This document shows, piece by piece, positions 1 through 9,840 of a DNA stretch of 64,000 bases; position 1 is the stretch's first letter, and each line of letters begins with the position of its first letter. The notes below the pieces were generated by a model. The model was not told the DNA's origin. It ran no database searches and was given only the letters and a program-made list of their open reading frames with translations. The stretch is from Priestia koreensis (GTDB taxonomy: Bacteria > Bacillota > Bacilli > Bacillales > Bacillaceae_H), in the NCBI RefSeq assembly GCF_001274935.1, contig NZ_LILC01000019.1, positions 228,228 to 292,227 on the forward strand, written 5' to 3'. Position numbers and translations under genes: made by a program.

Positions 1-2
1 TC

Positions 3-31
3 AAGCATTGCGCTTAATGGCTTCTTTTTTT
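3..31 (+). terminator. Probable terminator of the upstream gene
   Basis: An AAGCATT arm and an AATGGCTT arm (one bulged base) flank a 6-nt loop and are followed by a run of seven T. The gene it serves lies left of the window. The rest of the sequence up to the dacB promoter is AT-rich and shows no gene. Confidence 0.45.
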
Positions 32-134
32 GGGGATTTTTAATGGTAAAAAAAGATAAAAATATATTTTTTATCCATTTATTCTGCGTATAGTTTAGAA
101 AAAGAGAGAGATAGTAAGGGAATGCACAAATTTA

Positions 135-163
135 TTCATAACTCAGCAAGACAAGCATACACT
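135..163 (+). promoter_or_regulatory. Sigma-E-type promoter of dacB
   Basis: TTCATAACT (135-143) stands 15 bp after its ATA core from CATACACT (156-163), which matches the sigma-E -10 consensus CATACAMT. dacB of B. subtilis is transcribed by mother-cell sigma-E, so element and gene agree. The assignment is by pattern only. Confidence 0.7.
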
Positions 164-193
164 TGTACAAATAGGTAAAGGGACGGGGATACG

Positions 194-1372
194 ATGAGGG
201 TATTCAGCAAAACATTTATAGTGATCATGTGCTTACTCCTTTCTATGCACATTTTTTCTCCTTCTGCAGCAGCATCTGAAAAAATTTCTGGAGGAGTAAG
301 TGCTAGAGGCGCAGTATTAATGGAACAAAGCACAGGAAGAGTGCTGTATGAGAAAAATCCAAACGCCAAGATGCGAATCGCGAGCATTACAAAAATCATG
401 ACCGCAATTATTGCGATCGAATCAGGCAAATTAGATACAGAAGTAAAAGTTAGTGCCAACGCAGTGAAAACAGAAGGTTCTTCCGTGTATTTGGTGCCAA
501 ATGAAAAAATTAAGCTCCGTGATCTTGTTTACGGGCTCATGCTTCGTTCTGGAAACGATGCTGCAGTGGCTATTTCTGAAAGTGTTGGTGGGAGCGTACC
601 AGGGTTTGTTCACATGATGAACCAAAAAGCAGAAGAAATTGGGATGGTGAACACAGAGTTTGCGAATCCTCATGGACTTGATGATCATGAAAATCATTAT
701 TCTACGGCCTATGATATGGCACTTTTAATGAGATATGCCATGCATAACAAAACGTTTCGTGATATTTCTGGAACGAAGATTTACCGCACAACTCATCCAA
801 CTGAAAAATGGGATCGCGTATGGAAAAACAAAAATAAGCTACTTACTACGTTTTATAAATATTGCACCGGTGGTAAGACGGGTTATACAAAACGTGCAAA
901 GCGAACGCTCGTTACGACCGCTACAAAAGGAAATCTTAATTTAATTGCTGTTACCATTAATGATCCAGATGACTGGAAAGATCATACGTACATGTTTGAT
1001 CAAGGCTTTAAATTATTTAAGCCGGTCAAAATTGTTGAAAAAGGAACGCTTGATGATATTAAAAACACTTTTTACAAAAATAAGCTGTACGTTAAAAGAG
1101 ATTTTGTGTATCCGTTATCAGACGGTGAAAAAGATGATGTGAGCCTTCAGACCAAGCTATTAAAGCCCCAAGTGAAAAAGTGGAAATCTAATCCGGATTC
1201 CGTTCCAAACATTGTGGGACGCATTAAAATTTATCAGGACGATGAAGCAATTGGGAATATCCCTATTTATTTAAAAAAGGGTGCAGCCTCTGCTAAAAAA
1301 GAATCTCCAAGCTTTTGGGGTGAGGTAAAGCATATGTTTTCATTGGTGATCGGAGTCAGATCGGATGGTTAA
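194..1372 (+). CDS. dacB: D-alanyl-D-alanine carboxypeptidase DacB (PBP5*)
   Basis: Low-molecular-weight penicillin-binding protein that trims stem peptides of spore-cortex peptidoglycan during sporulation. The 392-aa product starts with a signal peptide (about residues 1-28, ending near SAAA). All three serine-peptidase S11 motifs are visible: SITK with Ser64/Lys67, SGN at 119-121 and KTG at 228-230. The ATG at 194 follows the AAAGGGACGGGG ribosome site. The stop overlaps spmA by 8 nt, giving the classical dacB-spmA-spmB operon; a sigma-E-type promoter precedes it. Family and context agree, so the call is firm. Confidence 0.97.
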   Translation: MRVFSKTFIVIMCLLLSMHIFSPSAAASEKISGGVSARGAVLMEQSTGRVLYEKNPNAKMRIASITKIMTAIIAIESGKLDTEVKVSANAVKTEGSSVYLVPNEKIKLRDLVYGLMLRSGNDAAVAISESVGGSVPGFVHMMNQKAEEIGMVNTEFANPHGLDDHENHYSTAYDMALLMRYAMHNKTFRDISGTKIYRTTHPTEKWDRVWKNKNKLLTTFYKYCTGGKTGYTKRAKRTLVTTATKGNLNLIAVTINDPDDWKDHTYMFDQGFKLFKPVKIVEKGTLDDIKNTFYKNKLYVKRDFVYPLSDGEKDDVSLQTKLLKPQVKKWKSNPDSVPNIVGRIKIYQDDEAIGNIPIYLKKGAASAKKESPSFWGEVKHMFSLVIGVRSDG

Positions 1373-1964
1373 TCTGATCTGGATGGCTCTCACCATTATC
1401 GGATTGATTTTTGCCGTTGTAAATGACCGCGTCGAGCAGGTGAACAAAGCAATCTTTCAAGGTGCTACAGACGCGGTTACCATAAGTATTGGCCTTATTA
1501 GTATTCTTGTTTTTTGGCTAGGCTTGATGAAGATTGCCGAGGCATCTGGTCTTCTTGACAAGCTAGCCATTCTCTTTCGACCCTTCATTACTCGGCTGTT
1601 TCCAGAGGTTCCAAAAGATCATCCCGCCATCGGTTACATCTTATCAAACATGATGGCGAATATGTTTGGACTTGGAAATGCGGCTACGCCTCTTGGTATT
1701 AAAGCAATGGAACAATTAAAAAAATTAAATGGAAATAAAGACGAAGCAAGCCGCTCCATGATTACCTTCTTAGCTATTAACACTTCAAGCATTACGCTTA
1801 TTCCGACGACGGTCATCGCCGTCCGGATCACCTACGATTCCGCAAACCCAGCCGAGATTATCGGTCCTACTTTACTTGCTACAATCATTTCTGCTATTGG
1901 TGGTATTTTACTAGATCGCTATTTTTATCATAGGAGAGTAAAAAAGGAGAGGAAAACCAAATGA
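1365..1964 (+). CDS. spmA: Spore maturation protein A
   Basis: Integral membrane protein of the nucleoside-recognition (Gate) domain family; with SpmB it is needed for full spore-core dehydration and heat resistance in B. subtilis. The 199-aa sequence has several hydrophobic helices (about 1-20, 45-65, 160-185) and the conserved stretch around SNMMANMFGLGNAATPLG. It overlaps dacB by 8 nt and spmB by 4 nt, indicating translational coupling. The transported or sensed ligand is unknown in the family. Confidence 0.96.
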   Translation: MVNLIWMALTIIGLIFAVVNDRVEQVNKAIFQGATDAVTISIGLISILVFWLGLMKIAEASGLLDKLAILFRPFITRLFPEVPKDHPAIGYILSNMMANMFGLGNAATPLGIKAMEQLKKLNGNKDEASRSMITFLAINTSSITLIPTTVIAVRITYDSANPAEIIGPTLLATIISAIGGILLDRYFYHRRVKKERKTK

Positions 1965-2494
1965 CAGCCGTTAATCAGCTCTCTCTTTTGTTGATCCCCT
2001 TAATTATTGGGTTTATCTTGCTTTATGGAACCTATAAAAAAGTTCCTACATATGAAACCTTTACTGAAGGCGGTAAGGAAGGCATTCAAATTGCCTTTCA
2101 AATCATTCCATTTTTAGTGGGGATGTTAGTAGCGATTGCCGTTTTCAGGGCTTCAGGTGCCCTTGATTTTTTACTGAATTTAATGCGTCCTCTACTAGAA
2201 GCTCTGCACGTCCCTCCGGAAGTCGTGCCGCTCGCACTGATCCGTCCAATTTCTGGTACCGCAGCGCTTGGTATGATGACAGATTTAATTTCTACGTACG
2301 GCCCAGACTCGTTCATCGGACGGCTCGCTTCAACGATGCAAGGCAGTACAGATACGACGTTTTATGTCCTGACCGTTTATTTTGGTGCCGTTGGGATCAA
2401 GAAAATGGGGGATGCGGTAAAAGTGGGGTTGCTTGCAGACCTTGTTGGGATTATCGCCGCTATTTTTGTTGTTTGGATCATGTTTGGAAACTAA
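1961..2494 (+). CDS. spmB: Spore maturation protein B
   Basis: Partner of SpmA and a second Gate-domain membrane protein, 177 aa. Visible family features are the hydrophobic N-terminus, the segment RPISGTAALGMMTDLI near residue 90-110, and MQGSTDTTFYVLTVYFGAVG near 125-145. Its ATG overlaps the spmA stop and a strong GGAGAGG ribosome site lies inside the spmA tail. It is the last gene of the operon, followed at once by a terminator. Confidence 0.96.
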   Translation: MTAVNQLSLLLIPLIIGFILLYGTYKKVPTYETFTEGGKEGIQIAFQIIPFLVGMLVAIAVFRASGALDFLLNLMRPLLEALHVPPEVVPLALIRPISGTAALGMMTDLISTYGPDSFIGRLASTMQGSTDTTFYVLTVYFGAVGIKKMGDAVKVGLLADLVGIIAAIFVVWIMFGN

Positions 2495-2519
2495 AAGCGC
2501 GTAGGCAGACGCGCTTTTT
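2494..2519 (+). terminator. Terminator of dacB-spmA-spmB
   Basis: GCGCGT and ACGCGC arms around a 6-nt loop, followed by TTTTT directly after the spmB stop. Confidence 0.85.
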
Positions 2520-2614
2520 CTAATGGCTTTAAAAAGAAAGAGCGTGTAATAATTCAGGATAGGCTTGTATTCATATTTTGAAACAAGTAAGATGTTACAA
2601 GAGGTGAATGCAAA

Positions 2615-3346
2615 ATGGAACGATTACAAAAAGCAATTGCTCATGCCGGTGTTGCGTCTAGACGTAAAGCGGAAGAGATGATTAAAGAAGGAAAAGTAAC
2701 AGTAAATGGAGAAGTAGTGAAGGAGCTAGGAGTCAAAGTAGGCTCACAAGATAAAGTAGAAGTGAATGGAATCCCTCTTCAACGAGAAGCACCTGTCTAT
2801 TTTCTTTTATATAAACCTCGCGGAGTTATTTCGAGTGCTGAAGATGATAAAGGCCGTACGACGGTTGTTGATTATTTCGAGAATGTACAAGAGCGTATTT
2901 ATCCTGTTGGACGACTGGATTATGATACGTCTGGGCTTCTTTTATTAACAAACGATGGCGAATTTGCCAACGTTCTGACGCATCCAAAATACGAGGTAGA
3001 TAAAGTATATATTGCCAAAGTAAAAGGCATCCCAACGAGACAGCAGATCAAACAGCTTGAGCGAGGCGTTATGCTTGAAGATGGAAAAACGGCTCCTGCA
3101 AAAGCAAAGCTTGTTTCATTGGACAAGAAAAAACAAACTGCTATCGTTGAATTAATTATTCATGAGGGACGAAATCGACAAGTACGCCGCATGTTAGATT
3201 CAATAGGACATCCTGTGTTAAAGCTTCGTCGTGAACGTTACGGTTTTCTAACCTTACACGGACTAAATGCTGGAGAATCTCGTGAGTTAACGACTCATGA
3301 GGTAAAACAGCTTCGTGCTCATGCACAAAGTGGTTCAGGACGATAA
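2615..3346 (+). CDS. rluB: 23S rRNA pseudouridine synthase RluB
   Basis: Converts a uridine of 23S rRNA (2605 region, E. coli numbering) to pseudouridine. The 243-aa protein has an N-terminal S4 RNA-binding domain (about 1-60; MERLQKAIAHAGVASRRKAE) and the RsuA/RluB catalytic domain with GRLDYDTSGLLLLTNDG, whose first Asp is the expected catalytic residue, and the HEGRNRQVRRM motif. A GAGGTG ribosome site precedes the ATG. It sits between the spm and res operons, as ypuL/rluB does in B. subtilis. Confidence 0.95.
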   Translation: MERLQKAIAHAGVASRRKAEEMIKEGKVTVNGEVVKELGVKVGSQDKVEVNGIPLQREAPVYFLLYKPRGVISSAEDDKGRTTVVDYFENVQERIYPVGRLDYDTSGLLLLTNDGEFANVLTHPKYEVDKVYIAKVKGIPTRQQIKQLERGVMLEDGKTAPAKAKLVSLDKKKQTAIVELIIHEGRNRQVRRMLDSIGHPVLKLRRERYGFLTLHGLNAGESRELTTHEVKQLRAHAQSGSGR

Positions 3347-3374
3347 TGAACTTGTCCAGGAAAGTAGTCTGAAT

Positions 3375-3425
3375 GAAGCGGTGAGGAAATTCCTATTTCA
3401 GTAGGGATTTCCCATCGCTTTCTTT
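3375..3425 (+). terminator. Terminator of rluB
   Basis: Long imperfect hairpin: GAAGCGGTGAGGAAATTCC pairs with GGGATTTCCCATCGCTTTC around a short loop and ends in a T-rich stretch. Confidence 0.7.
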
Positions 3426-3466
3426 CATGTTATGGAAGTGCTTACAAAATAATGGAGGGAGATGAG

Positions 3467-3535
3467 ATGAGTAAGAGGGAAACAGATAAATCCTTGATTT
3501 TGTCACATAAGATTCAAAAAAATAGCAAGTTATGA
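3467..3535 (+). CDS. Possible 22-aa micro-ORF upstream of resA
   Basis: ATG at 3467 opens a 22-codon frame (MSKRETDKSLILSHKIQKN...) ending in TGA at 3535. A good Shine-Dalgarno (GGAGGGAG, 3454-3461) stands at about the right distance, which is the only positive evidence. The product is short, basic and has no recognisable domain. It lies just upstream of the resA -10 element, so it would need its own upstream transcript. It may be chance or a decayed gene. Confidence 0.25.
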   Translation: MSKRETDKSLILSHKIQKNSKL

Positions 3536-3546
3536 ATAACTAAAAA

Positions 3547-3582
3547 TGGTATAATGTAGACAATATTTTGAGAACGCTTTAA
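3547..3582 (+). promoter_or_regulatory. resA promoter (extended -10) with possible cre
   Basis: TGGTATAAT (3547-3555) is an extended -10 element; no good -35 is seen. Just downstream, TGAGAACGCTTTAA (3569-3582) matches 12 of 14 positions of the CcpA cre consensus and would overlap the start of transcription, where CcpA represses. Both are inferred from consensus only. Confidence 0.5.
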
Positions 3583-3596
3583 AGGGGAGAATCAGC

Positions 3597-4118
3597 ATGA
3601 AAAAACGTCGTTTACTAATAAGGACTACTATTTTAGCTGTCCTGCTGATTGCCTTATGCTATACGCTCTATGCTAATTTTTTTACATCGAAAGAAACCGT
3701 AGCAGCAGGCAAGAAAGCCCCGGATTTTGTTCTGCAAGATTTGCAGGGAGAGAAGCACCGCTTATCGGATTATCGCGGTCGAGGCGTCTTTCTAAATTTT
3801 TGGGGAACGTATTGCAAGCCTTGCGAGAGAGAAATGCCAGCGATGCAGCGTCAGTATGAAAAGTACAAAGAACAAGGCGTTGATATTTTGGCAGTGAATG
3901 TGGACGAGACTAATTTTGCGGTCCGTCAGTTTGTGAAGGAATATGGACTAACGTTTCCAGTGATGATTGACAAGGGATCACAGGTCCAAAATGTGTACGG
4001 CATCGATCAGCTTCCTGCAACGTATTTAATTGATAAAAATGGAAGCGTTGTGGACGTCTTTTTAGGTGGATTGGACGAATCGAAGATAAAAGAATACATG
4101 GATGAAATAAAACCATAG
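3597..4118 (+). CDS. resA: Thiol-disulfide oxidoreductase ResA
   Basis: Membrane-anchored thioredoxin-like protein that reduces the haem-binding cysteines of apocytochrome c outside the membrane. The 173-aa protein has an N-terminal membrane anchor (about residues 8-28) and a TlpA/ResA thioredoxin fold with active site C73-K-P-C76 in the motif WGTYCKPCEREMP. A GGGGAG ribosome site precedes the ATG. First gene of resABC(DE), 12 nt before resB. Length and motif are typical of the family. Confidence 0.96.
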   Translation: MKKRRLLIRTTILAVLLIALCYTLYANFFTSKETVAAGKKAPDFVLQDLQGEKHRLSDYRGRGVFLNFWGTYCKPCEREMPAMQRQYEKYKEQGVDILAVNVDETNFAVRQFVKEYGLTFPVMIDKGSQVQNVYGIDQLPATYLIDKNGSVVDVFLGGLDESKIKEYMDEIKP

Positions 4119-4130
4119 GGAGTTTTGGTG

Positions 4131-5759
4131 ATGGAACATGTGAAATGTGAATGTGGACATGTGAATCCACACGGAACGATTTTTTGTGAAGCCTGCGGAA
4201 AGCCAGTAAAAGACGCTTCAAGTGCATTACTTGATATGAAGTATGAAGGAAGTGCGAGACGATCGCAAACGTATAATAAAACGATTATTGATAAAATTTG
4301 GAACTTCTTTTCTTCTGTTAAAGTAGGCGTTTGGTTGATTGTGATTACGCTCTCAGCTTCTGCCATAGGAACGATTTATCCACAAAAAGATTACATACCG
4401 CCGGCGTTTACACCAGATCAATATTACAAGGATCAATACGGCGTTTTAGGGGATATCTATCACAAGCTTGGCTTTGATAATTTGTACGGCTCCTGGTGGT
4501 ATATGATTTTAATTGCTTCTATTGGAATTTCTCTTGTCATTTGTAGTTTAGACCGCGTAATTCCGCTCTATAAGGCGCTGAAAAAGCAGGGCGTAAAGCG
4601 TCATGTTAACTTCTTAAAAAGACAACGACTGTTTAGCGTAAGCTATCAATCTACGAGTAAAGACTATGAAACTGTGAAACAGCGTTTGAAAGAACGTCGT
4701 TACAACGTTCGGGAAGAAGACGGAAATATTTTAGCTGAAAAGGGCCGCTTTTCTCGTTGGGGCCCATACGTCAATCATATTGGACTTATTATCTTCTTAT
4801 TTGGGGCTATGCTCCGCTTCGTACCAGGAATGTACGTGGACAAAACGTTATGGATACGCGAAGGGGAGACGAAGGAAATTCCCGGAACAAACGGAGAATA
4901 CTTTTTGAAAAACGAGCAGTTTGTGTTTCAACAGTATGAAAAGGGAAAAGACAAAGCGGTATTTTCAGAAGCCATTGACCGCGTTGGAAATGTACCTAAA
5001 AACTTTCAGTCTAACGTTCAGCTGTACAAACGAACAGGTGAATCAGTGGCAGGGGAAGACCCAGTTTTACATAAAGTAAAAAGTGACCAAATTCAAGTAA
5101 ATCATCCTCTCAAATATGACCACTATGCGCTCTATCAAAGTGATTTTAAGCTAGATGAGCTGAGCACTATGTCACTTAGCATGGTCAATAAGACAACAAA
5201 AGAAGAATATGGAACGATCAAAATTAACCTCCATGATCCTCAACATGAGTATGACTTGAAAAACGGCTACAAAGTAGAGCTTTTAAGATATTATCCTGAT
5301 TTCTACTTTGATGACGAAAACAAGCCAAATACAAAAACTAAAATTCCAAATAACCCTGCTTTTGTGATGCAAATGATTGCGCCTGATCGACCAAAAGGTG
5401 AAAAAAGCTTTATTGCAATTAAACAAAACATTGAAGCTGAAGGTACCAACAAATATAAGATGGAGTTTTCTGGAATTGAAACGAAAAACGTAACCGGTCT
5501 GACCGTACACAAAGATATGACGCTTTGGATTCTAGCTGTTGGTGGTGCCATCTTTATGATTGGTGTTATACAAGGGATGTACTGGAATCATCGTCGTATT
5601 TGGATTCAACGGAAAAATAACGAAGTATGGATTGCAGCACATACGAATAAAAACTGGTATGGAATCCGCAATGAGCTTAACGGTGTGTTAAAAGATACAG
5701 TATTTGCGTTGCCAGAGGATCAAACGGAAAGCGCAAATAAGAAGGAGGTTGGGGCATGA
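4131..5759 (+). CDS. resB: Cytochrome c biogenesis protein ResB
   Basis: Ccs1-type membrane protein that, with ResC, delivers haem to apocytochrome c. The start ATG is chosen over in-frame TTG/GTG at 4125/4128 because AGGGAG (4117-4122) is well spaced and [13 protein letters not shown] aligns with the known ResB start. The N-terminus is a zinc-ribbon-like Cys cluster (CxCGH...CEACG). Membrane segments follow at about 65-85, 120-140 and 210-230, then a large extracytoplasmic domain and a last helix at about 465-485. The stop overlaps resC by 4 nt. Confidence 0.95.
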   Translation: MEHVKCECGHVNPHGTIFCEACGKPVKDASSALLDMKYEGSARRSQTYNKTIIDKIWNFFSSVKVGVWLIVITLSASAIGTIYPQKDYIPPAFTPDQYYKDQYGVLGDIYHKLGFDNLYGSWWYMILIASIGISLVICSLDRVIPLYKALKKQGVKRHVNFLKRQRLFSVSYQSTSKDYETVKQRLKERRYNVREEDGNILAEKGRFSRWGPYVNHIGLIIFLFGAMLRFVPGMYVDKTLWIREGETKEIPGTNGEYFLKNEQFVFQQYEKGKDKAVFSEAIDRVGNVPKNFQSNVQLYKRTGESVAGEDPVLHKVKSDQIQVNHPLKYDHYALYQSDFKLDELSTMSLSMVNKTTKEEYGTIKINLHDPQHEYDLKNGYKVELLRYYPDFYFDDENKPNTKTKIPNNPAFVMQMIAPDRPKGEKSFIAIKQNIEAEGTNKYKMEFSGIETKNVTGLTVHKDMTLWILAVGGAIFMIGVIQGMYWNHRRIWIQRKNNEVWIAAHTNKNWYGIRNELNGVLKDTVFALPEDQTESANKKEVGA

Positions 5760-6934
5760 GCTTAATATCGGTGAGCAGTAACTTGCTGTATATTGCGTTT
5801 ATTCTATATTTGGTCGGGACATTTTTCTTTGGCGGAGCCATTCGAGATAAAAAACATGCGGGCAAAATTAGCAGGTGGGCACAGCTTGGGATTGTGACGA
5901 CAATCATTGGTTTTATCGCGCAGCTTGGCTATTTTATTACGCGGTGGGTTGCGTCAGGTCACGCTCCTGTAAGTAATTTGTTTGAGTTTACGACGTTTTT
6001 CGGTATGATGCTTGTAGGTGCTTTTATTATTATTTATTTCATCTATCGTATCAGCATGGTTGGTCTGTTTGTTTTACCAATCGCGCTTTTAATTATTGCT
6101 TATGCAAGCATGTTTCCACGTGAGGTGTCGCCTCTTATTCCGGCGCTTAAGAGCTATTGGTTGTATATTCATGTTACAACAGCAGCAGCGGGAGAAGCGA
6201 TTTTAGCAATTAGCTTTGCGAGTGGTTTAATCTATTTATTAAAAGTCATTGATCAATCAAAAAAAGGCAAGCAAACTTTTTGGATGGAAGTCGTTCTTTA
6301 TTCATTGATCAGTACGATCGGTTTTATTCTGATTACCTCCATTTTTAATGGAATTGGTTATAAAACAGAGTTTAATTGGGTGGATAAGACAGGAAAAGCA
6401 GCACAGGCAGTGTACCATCTTCCTGCTGTTGTAGGTCCTCATTCAGGTGAGCTGATAACGAAAGGCCATTTCGAACCGTTTTTCTATTTGCCAGCCGTTA
6501 TTAATGCTAGTAAATTAAATACGTTTTTATGGTCATTAGTGATCGGTGCTCTTTTATACTTCCTGCTTCGCCTTATTTTACGCAAGCGTATTGGAAAAGC
6601 GCTTCAGCCGCTTGTGAAAAACGCGAAGCTGGATTTAATTGATGAAGTGAGCTATCGCTCTGTTGCGATTGGCTTCCCGGTGTTTACGTTAGGGGCACTT
6701 ATTTTCGCGATGATTTGGGCGCAGGAAGCATGGACACGCTACTGGTCATGGGACCCGAAAGAAGTTTGGGCGCTTATTACATGGCTGTTTTATGCGGCAT
6801 TTTTACATTTGCGTCTTTCAAAAGGATGGCACGGCAGAAAGTCTGCTTGGCTTGCCGTTGTAGGTTTTGCGATTATTATGTTTAATCTAGTGGCCGTTAA
6901 CTTGGTCATTGCGGGCTTACATTCCTATGCTTAA
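5756..6934 (+). CDS. resC: Cytochrome c biogenesis protein ResC
   Basis: CcsA/CcsB-type haem exporter, the partner of ResB. The 392-aa protein has about eight hydrophobic helices and the family signature tryptophan-rich haem-handling loop with [14 protein letters not shown] near residues 322-340. His residues flanking the loop (HVTTAA, HLRL) are typical haem ligands in this family. The GGAGG ribosome site lies in the resB tail. A hairpin terminator follows, so resDE downstream probably also has its own promoter. Confidence 0.95.
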   Translation: MSLISVSSNLLYIAFILYLVGTFFFGGAIRDKKHAGKISRWAQLGIVTTIIGFIAQLGYFITRWVASGHAPVSNLFEFTTFFGMMLVGAFIIIYFIYRISMVGLFVLPIALLIIAYASMFPREVSPLIPALKSYWLYIHVTTAAAGEAILAISFASGLIYLLKVIDQSKKGKQTFWMEVVLYSLISTIGFILITSIFNGIGYKTEFNWVDKTGKAAQAVYHLPAVVGPHSGELITKGHFEPFFYLPAVINASKLNTFLWSLVIGALLYFLLRLILRKRIGKALQPLVKNAKLDLIDEVSYRSVAIGFPVFTLGALIFAMIWAQEAWTRYWSWDPKEVWALITWLFYAAFLHLRLSKGWHGRKSAWLAVVGFAIIMFNLVAVNLVIAGLHSYA

Positions 6935-6964
6935 TGCTCTGCATAAGTGTGTGAGTCAAAAGTA

Positions 6965-7011
6965 AAAAGACCGACTTCAAGAGAGCGATTTCTTTTTGGA
7001 ATCGGTCTTTT
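6965..7011 (+). terminator. Terminator or attenuator between resC and resD
   Basis: AAAGACCGA and TCGGTCTTTT arms separated by about 27 nt. The long loop makes it a weak or partial terminator, compatible with resDE being both co-transcribed with resABC and separately expressed. Confidence 0.6.
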
Positions 7012-7151
7012 GCTAGTTAAAAAAGACAATGAGTGGATGAAATGACATTCGAACATCACGTTTTCATTGTTAGGCTTCTTTAAAATGGACAGACTACGTA
7101 TAAAAGTGTCATGATAAAATTGCCGAGACAGTGATAGAGGAGGATACATAC

Positions 7152-7868
7152 ATGGAACGAGAAGCGAAAATTTTAGTAGTAGATGATGAAGAAAGAATTC
7201 GTAAGCTATTAAAGATGTATTTAGAAAAAGAAAACTATGAAATTGAAGAAGCTAAAAATGGGGTCGAAGCCGTTGAGAAGGCAATTACAGAAGAGTATGA
7301 CCTCATTTTATTAGATATTATGATGCCAGAAAAAGATGGAATCGAAGCATGTCAGGAGATTCGTGAAAAAAAAGCCACGCCAATTATTATGCTGACCGCT
7401 AAAGGTGAGGAAGCAAATCGTGTGCAAGGATTTGAAGTCGGAACAGACGACTATATTGTAAAGCCTTTTAGTCCGCGCGAAGTGGTGTTACGTGTGAAAG
7501 CACTTCTTCGTCGCTCAGCATCTGTAAACCATGCGAAGGCAGAAGCAACGCCGAAGAACTTAATGGTGTTTCCACACTTAACAATTGATCACGATGCCCA
7601 TCGCGTAATGGCAGATGAGCGCGAAGTAAGTTTAACACCAAAAGAATATGAGCTGCTTTGCTTTTTAGCAAAAACGCCAGATAAAGTGTATGACCGTGAA
7701 CAGCTGCTTCGTGAAGTTTGGCACTATGATTTCTTCGGTGATTTACGCACAGTCGACACACACGTAAAGCGTCTTCGTGAAAAACTAAGCCGCACGTCAC
7801 CAGATGCTGCGAAGATGATCGTAACCGTTTGGGGAGTTGGGTACAAGTTTGAGGTTGGAAATGCCTAA
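7152..7868 (+). CDS. resD: Response regulator ResD
   Basis: OmpR/PhoB-family regulator for aerobic and anaerobic respiration genes. The 238-aa protein has a receiver domain (about 1-125) with acidic pocket DD at 11-12, phospho-acceptor Asp55 in LILLDIMMPE and Lys near 105 (YIVKPFSP), then a winged-helix DNA-binding domain ending in TVWGVGYKFE. The start is the ATG at 7152, 8 nt after AGAGGAGG, rather than the upstream GTG at 7131. The resD stop and resE start overlap. Confidence 0.95.
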   Translation: MEREAKILVVDDEERIRKLLKMYLEKENYEIEEAKNGVEAVEKAITEEYDLILLDIMMPEKDGIEACQEIREKKATPIIMLTAKGEEANRVQGFEVGTDDYIVKPFSPREVVLRVKALLRRSASVNHAKAEATPKNLMVFPHLTIDHDAHRVMADEREVSLTPKEYELLCFLAKTPDKVYDREQLLREVWHYDFFGDLRTVDTHVKRLREKLSRTSPDAAKMIVTVWGVGYKFEVGNA

Positions 7869-9658
7869 TGTTTTGGCGTAGTGTTGTTGTAAAAGTTTGG
7901 TTTACGATTATTTTGCTCGTGAGCTTCGTTCTTTTTACGCTCACGATGCTGCTTCTACAATTTTTTGAGAATTCTCATGTGAAAGAGGCAGAGCGTAATT
8001 TACATGGAACAGCCTCGAAAATTGCTCATATTATTGAAGATACGAAGGATGAAAAAATAGGCATCTCCGTCCTTAGGGAGCTAGCAGATGATTCAAGCGT
8101 CATTATTGTAAAGGGTCAAACGTTATATGAATATACACCGGATGAGTCCGCACAAAAATCAGCCGTCGCATCCCTTGTTAAATCAGATAAAACGCTCAAA
8201 CAAGTAATAGACAAGCGAAAAGCCATTCAGAAAAAAGTTTACGTAGATAGTAACGGCACCAAGGGAAATCAGCCGCTTTATGTTGTCGGCGTGCCTTTTG
8301 CTGCTGAAAACGACCAACGCGGCGCTGTCTATTTGTATCAATCACTGGCTCAAATTGAGGAGCCTGCTAAATATACGACGCGCTTTATTTGGCTAGCAGC
8401 CGGAATTGCCATCGTCTTAACGACAATCTTTGCCTTTTTCTTATCTACACGTATTACCGCTCCGCTTCGAAAAATGAGGCTGGCTGCCTTTGAAGTGGCG
8501 AAGGGTAACTTTGATACGAAAGTACCGATTTTAACGTATGATGAAATCGGGGAGCTAGCGATCGCATTCAACAAAATGGGAAGACAGCTCAAGTTTAATA
8601 TTGATGCGCTTAATCAAGAAAAAGAGCAGCTAGCAAGTATTTTAAGCAGTATGGCTGATGGTGTTATGACCTTGAATCGAGAAGGAGTTCTTCTCATCAC
8701 GAACCCACCAGCAGAGCGGTTTTTACAATCCTGGTACTATGAACAGGGAAAAACAAAAGATAATGATGAAATGCGGGAACTGCCGTCAAAAATTCTATCG
8801 TTGTTTAAGCATGTCGTCACCGTCGAGCGAGAGCAAATTGCAGAAATTACGATCCAAGGTCGAACATGGGCGATCCTCATGTCACCGCTCTACAATCAGA
8901 CAACCATTCGTGGAGCTGTTGCGGTACTACGTGATATTTCGGAGGAACGAAAGTTAGATAAGCTACGTAAAGATTTTATCGCAAACGTGTCGCATGAATT
9001 ACGTACCCCTATTGCGATGCTTCAAGGATATAGCGAGGCAATTGTGGATGACATTGCGGGGTCTGAAGAAGAGCAAAAGGAGATTGCGCAAATTATTTAC
9101 GAAGAATCTCTTCGAATGGGGCGCCTCGTAAATGAATTGTTAGACCTTGCGAGAATGGAAGCAGGTCACGTTCAGCTTGAGAAAGACTACGTCCACATTA
9201 AAGAGTTTGCTGATCGCGTAGTGCGTAAATTCCAAGGTCTTGCCAAGGACAAGGAAATTACGCTGTCACTAGAGATGAATGTTGAGCGGCAGAATGAGTT
9301 TTACATGGACCCTGATCGCATTGAACAAGTTCTGACGAATCTCATTGATAATGCCATTCGTCATACGAAGGAAGCTGGTTCTGTTACACTTTGTGTAGAA
9401 GAGTATCATGACGGCTTATTGGTCAAGGTGAGCGATACAGGAGACGGCATCCCTGAAGAGGATCTTCCGTTTGTGTTCGAGCGTTTTTACAAAGCCGATA
9501 AAGCACGTACAAGAGGGAAATCTGGTACGGGCTTAGGTCTTGCGATCGCTAAAAACATCGTAGAAGCACACGGTGGAAGTATTAACGTTCATAGTAAGCT
9601 AGGCGAGGGAACGTCATTTTCACTCGTTCTTCCGCAGAAAACAGCGCTACAAGATTGA
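7868..9658 (+). CDS. resE: Sensor histidine kinase ResE
   Basis: Membrane redox-sensing kinase that phosphorylates ResD. The 596-aa protein has two membrane helices (about 10-32 and 173-193) bracketing an extracytoplasmic domain, a HAMP linker (about 194-246), a PAS domain (about 252-360), a HisKA domain with His376 in NVSHELRTP, and a HATPase domain with N-box NLIDNAIRHT, G1 DTGDGIPEED and G2 GTGLGLAIA. Its ATG overlaps the resD stop (TAATG). Full length with all catalytic boxes. Confidence 0.95.
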   Translation: MFWRSVVVKVWFTIILLVSFVLFTLTMLLLQFFENSHVKEAERNLHGTASKIAHIIEDTKDEKIGISVLRELADDSSVIIVKGQTLYEYTPDESAQKSAVASLVKSDKTLKQVIDKRKAIQKKVYVDSNGTKGNQPLYVVGVPFAAENDQRGAVYLYQSLAQIEEPAKYTTRFIWLAAGIAIVLTTIFAFFLSTRITAPLRKMRLAAFEVAKGNFDTKVPILTYDEIGELAIAFNKMGRQLKFNIDALNQEKEQLASILSSMADGVMTLNREGVLLITNPPAERFLQSWYYEQGKTKDNDEMRELPSKILSLFKHVVTVEREQIAEITIQGRTWAILMSPLYNQTTIRGAVAVLRDISEERKLDKLRKDFIANVSHELRTPIAMLQGYSEAIVDDIAGSEEEQKEIAQIIYEESLRMGRLVNELLDLARMEAGHVQLEKDYVHIKEFADRVVRKFQGLAKDKEITLSLEMNVERQNEFYMDPDRIEQVLTNLIDNAIRHTKEAGSVTLCVEEYHDGLLVKVSDTGDGIPEEDLPFVFERFYKADKARTRGKSGTGLGLAIAKNIVEAHGGSINVHSKLGEGTSFSLVLPQKTALQD

Positions 9659-9666
9659 GTCGTATT

Positions 9667-9709
9667 AAAGGAGGGGAAATGTCTGAACAATAGGCATTTC
9701 CCCCTTTTA
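9667..9709 (+). terminator. Terminator of resDE
   Basis: AAAGGAGGGGAAATG pairs with GGCATTTCCCCCTTTT across a short loop, then a T-rich tail, right after the resE stop. Confidence 0.8.
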
Positions 9710-9840
9710 TTGAACGTGTTTGAACTGTTAGACGAACGATTTATTGGGAGCTTTTTATGATTTTCCCTTTAATTGAATGATAAAATTGGTTTATAGTAGA
9801 AGATAGATAAAAGGTAGTAATCATAAAAGGAGTCAATGAA

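Noticed and set aside
7468..7944. 158-aa open frame antisense to resD/resE
   Set aside because: Shadow of well-supported coding sequence on the other strand; no ribosome site, low-complexity composition.
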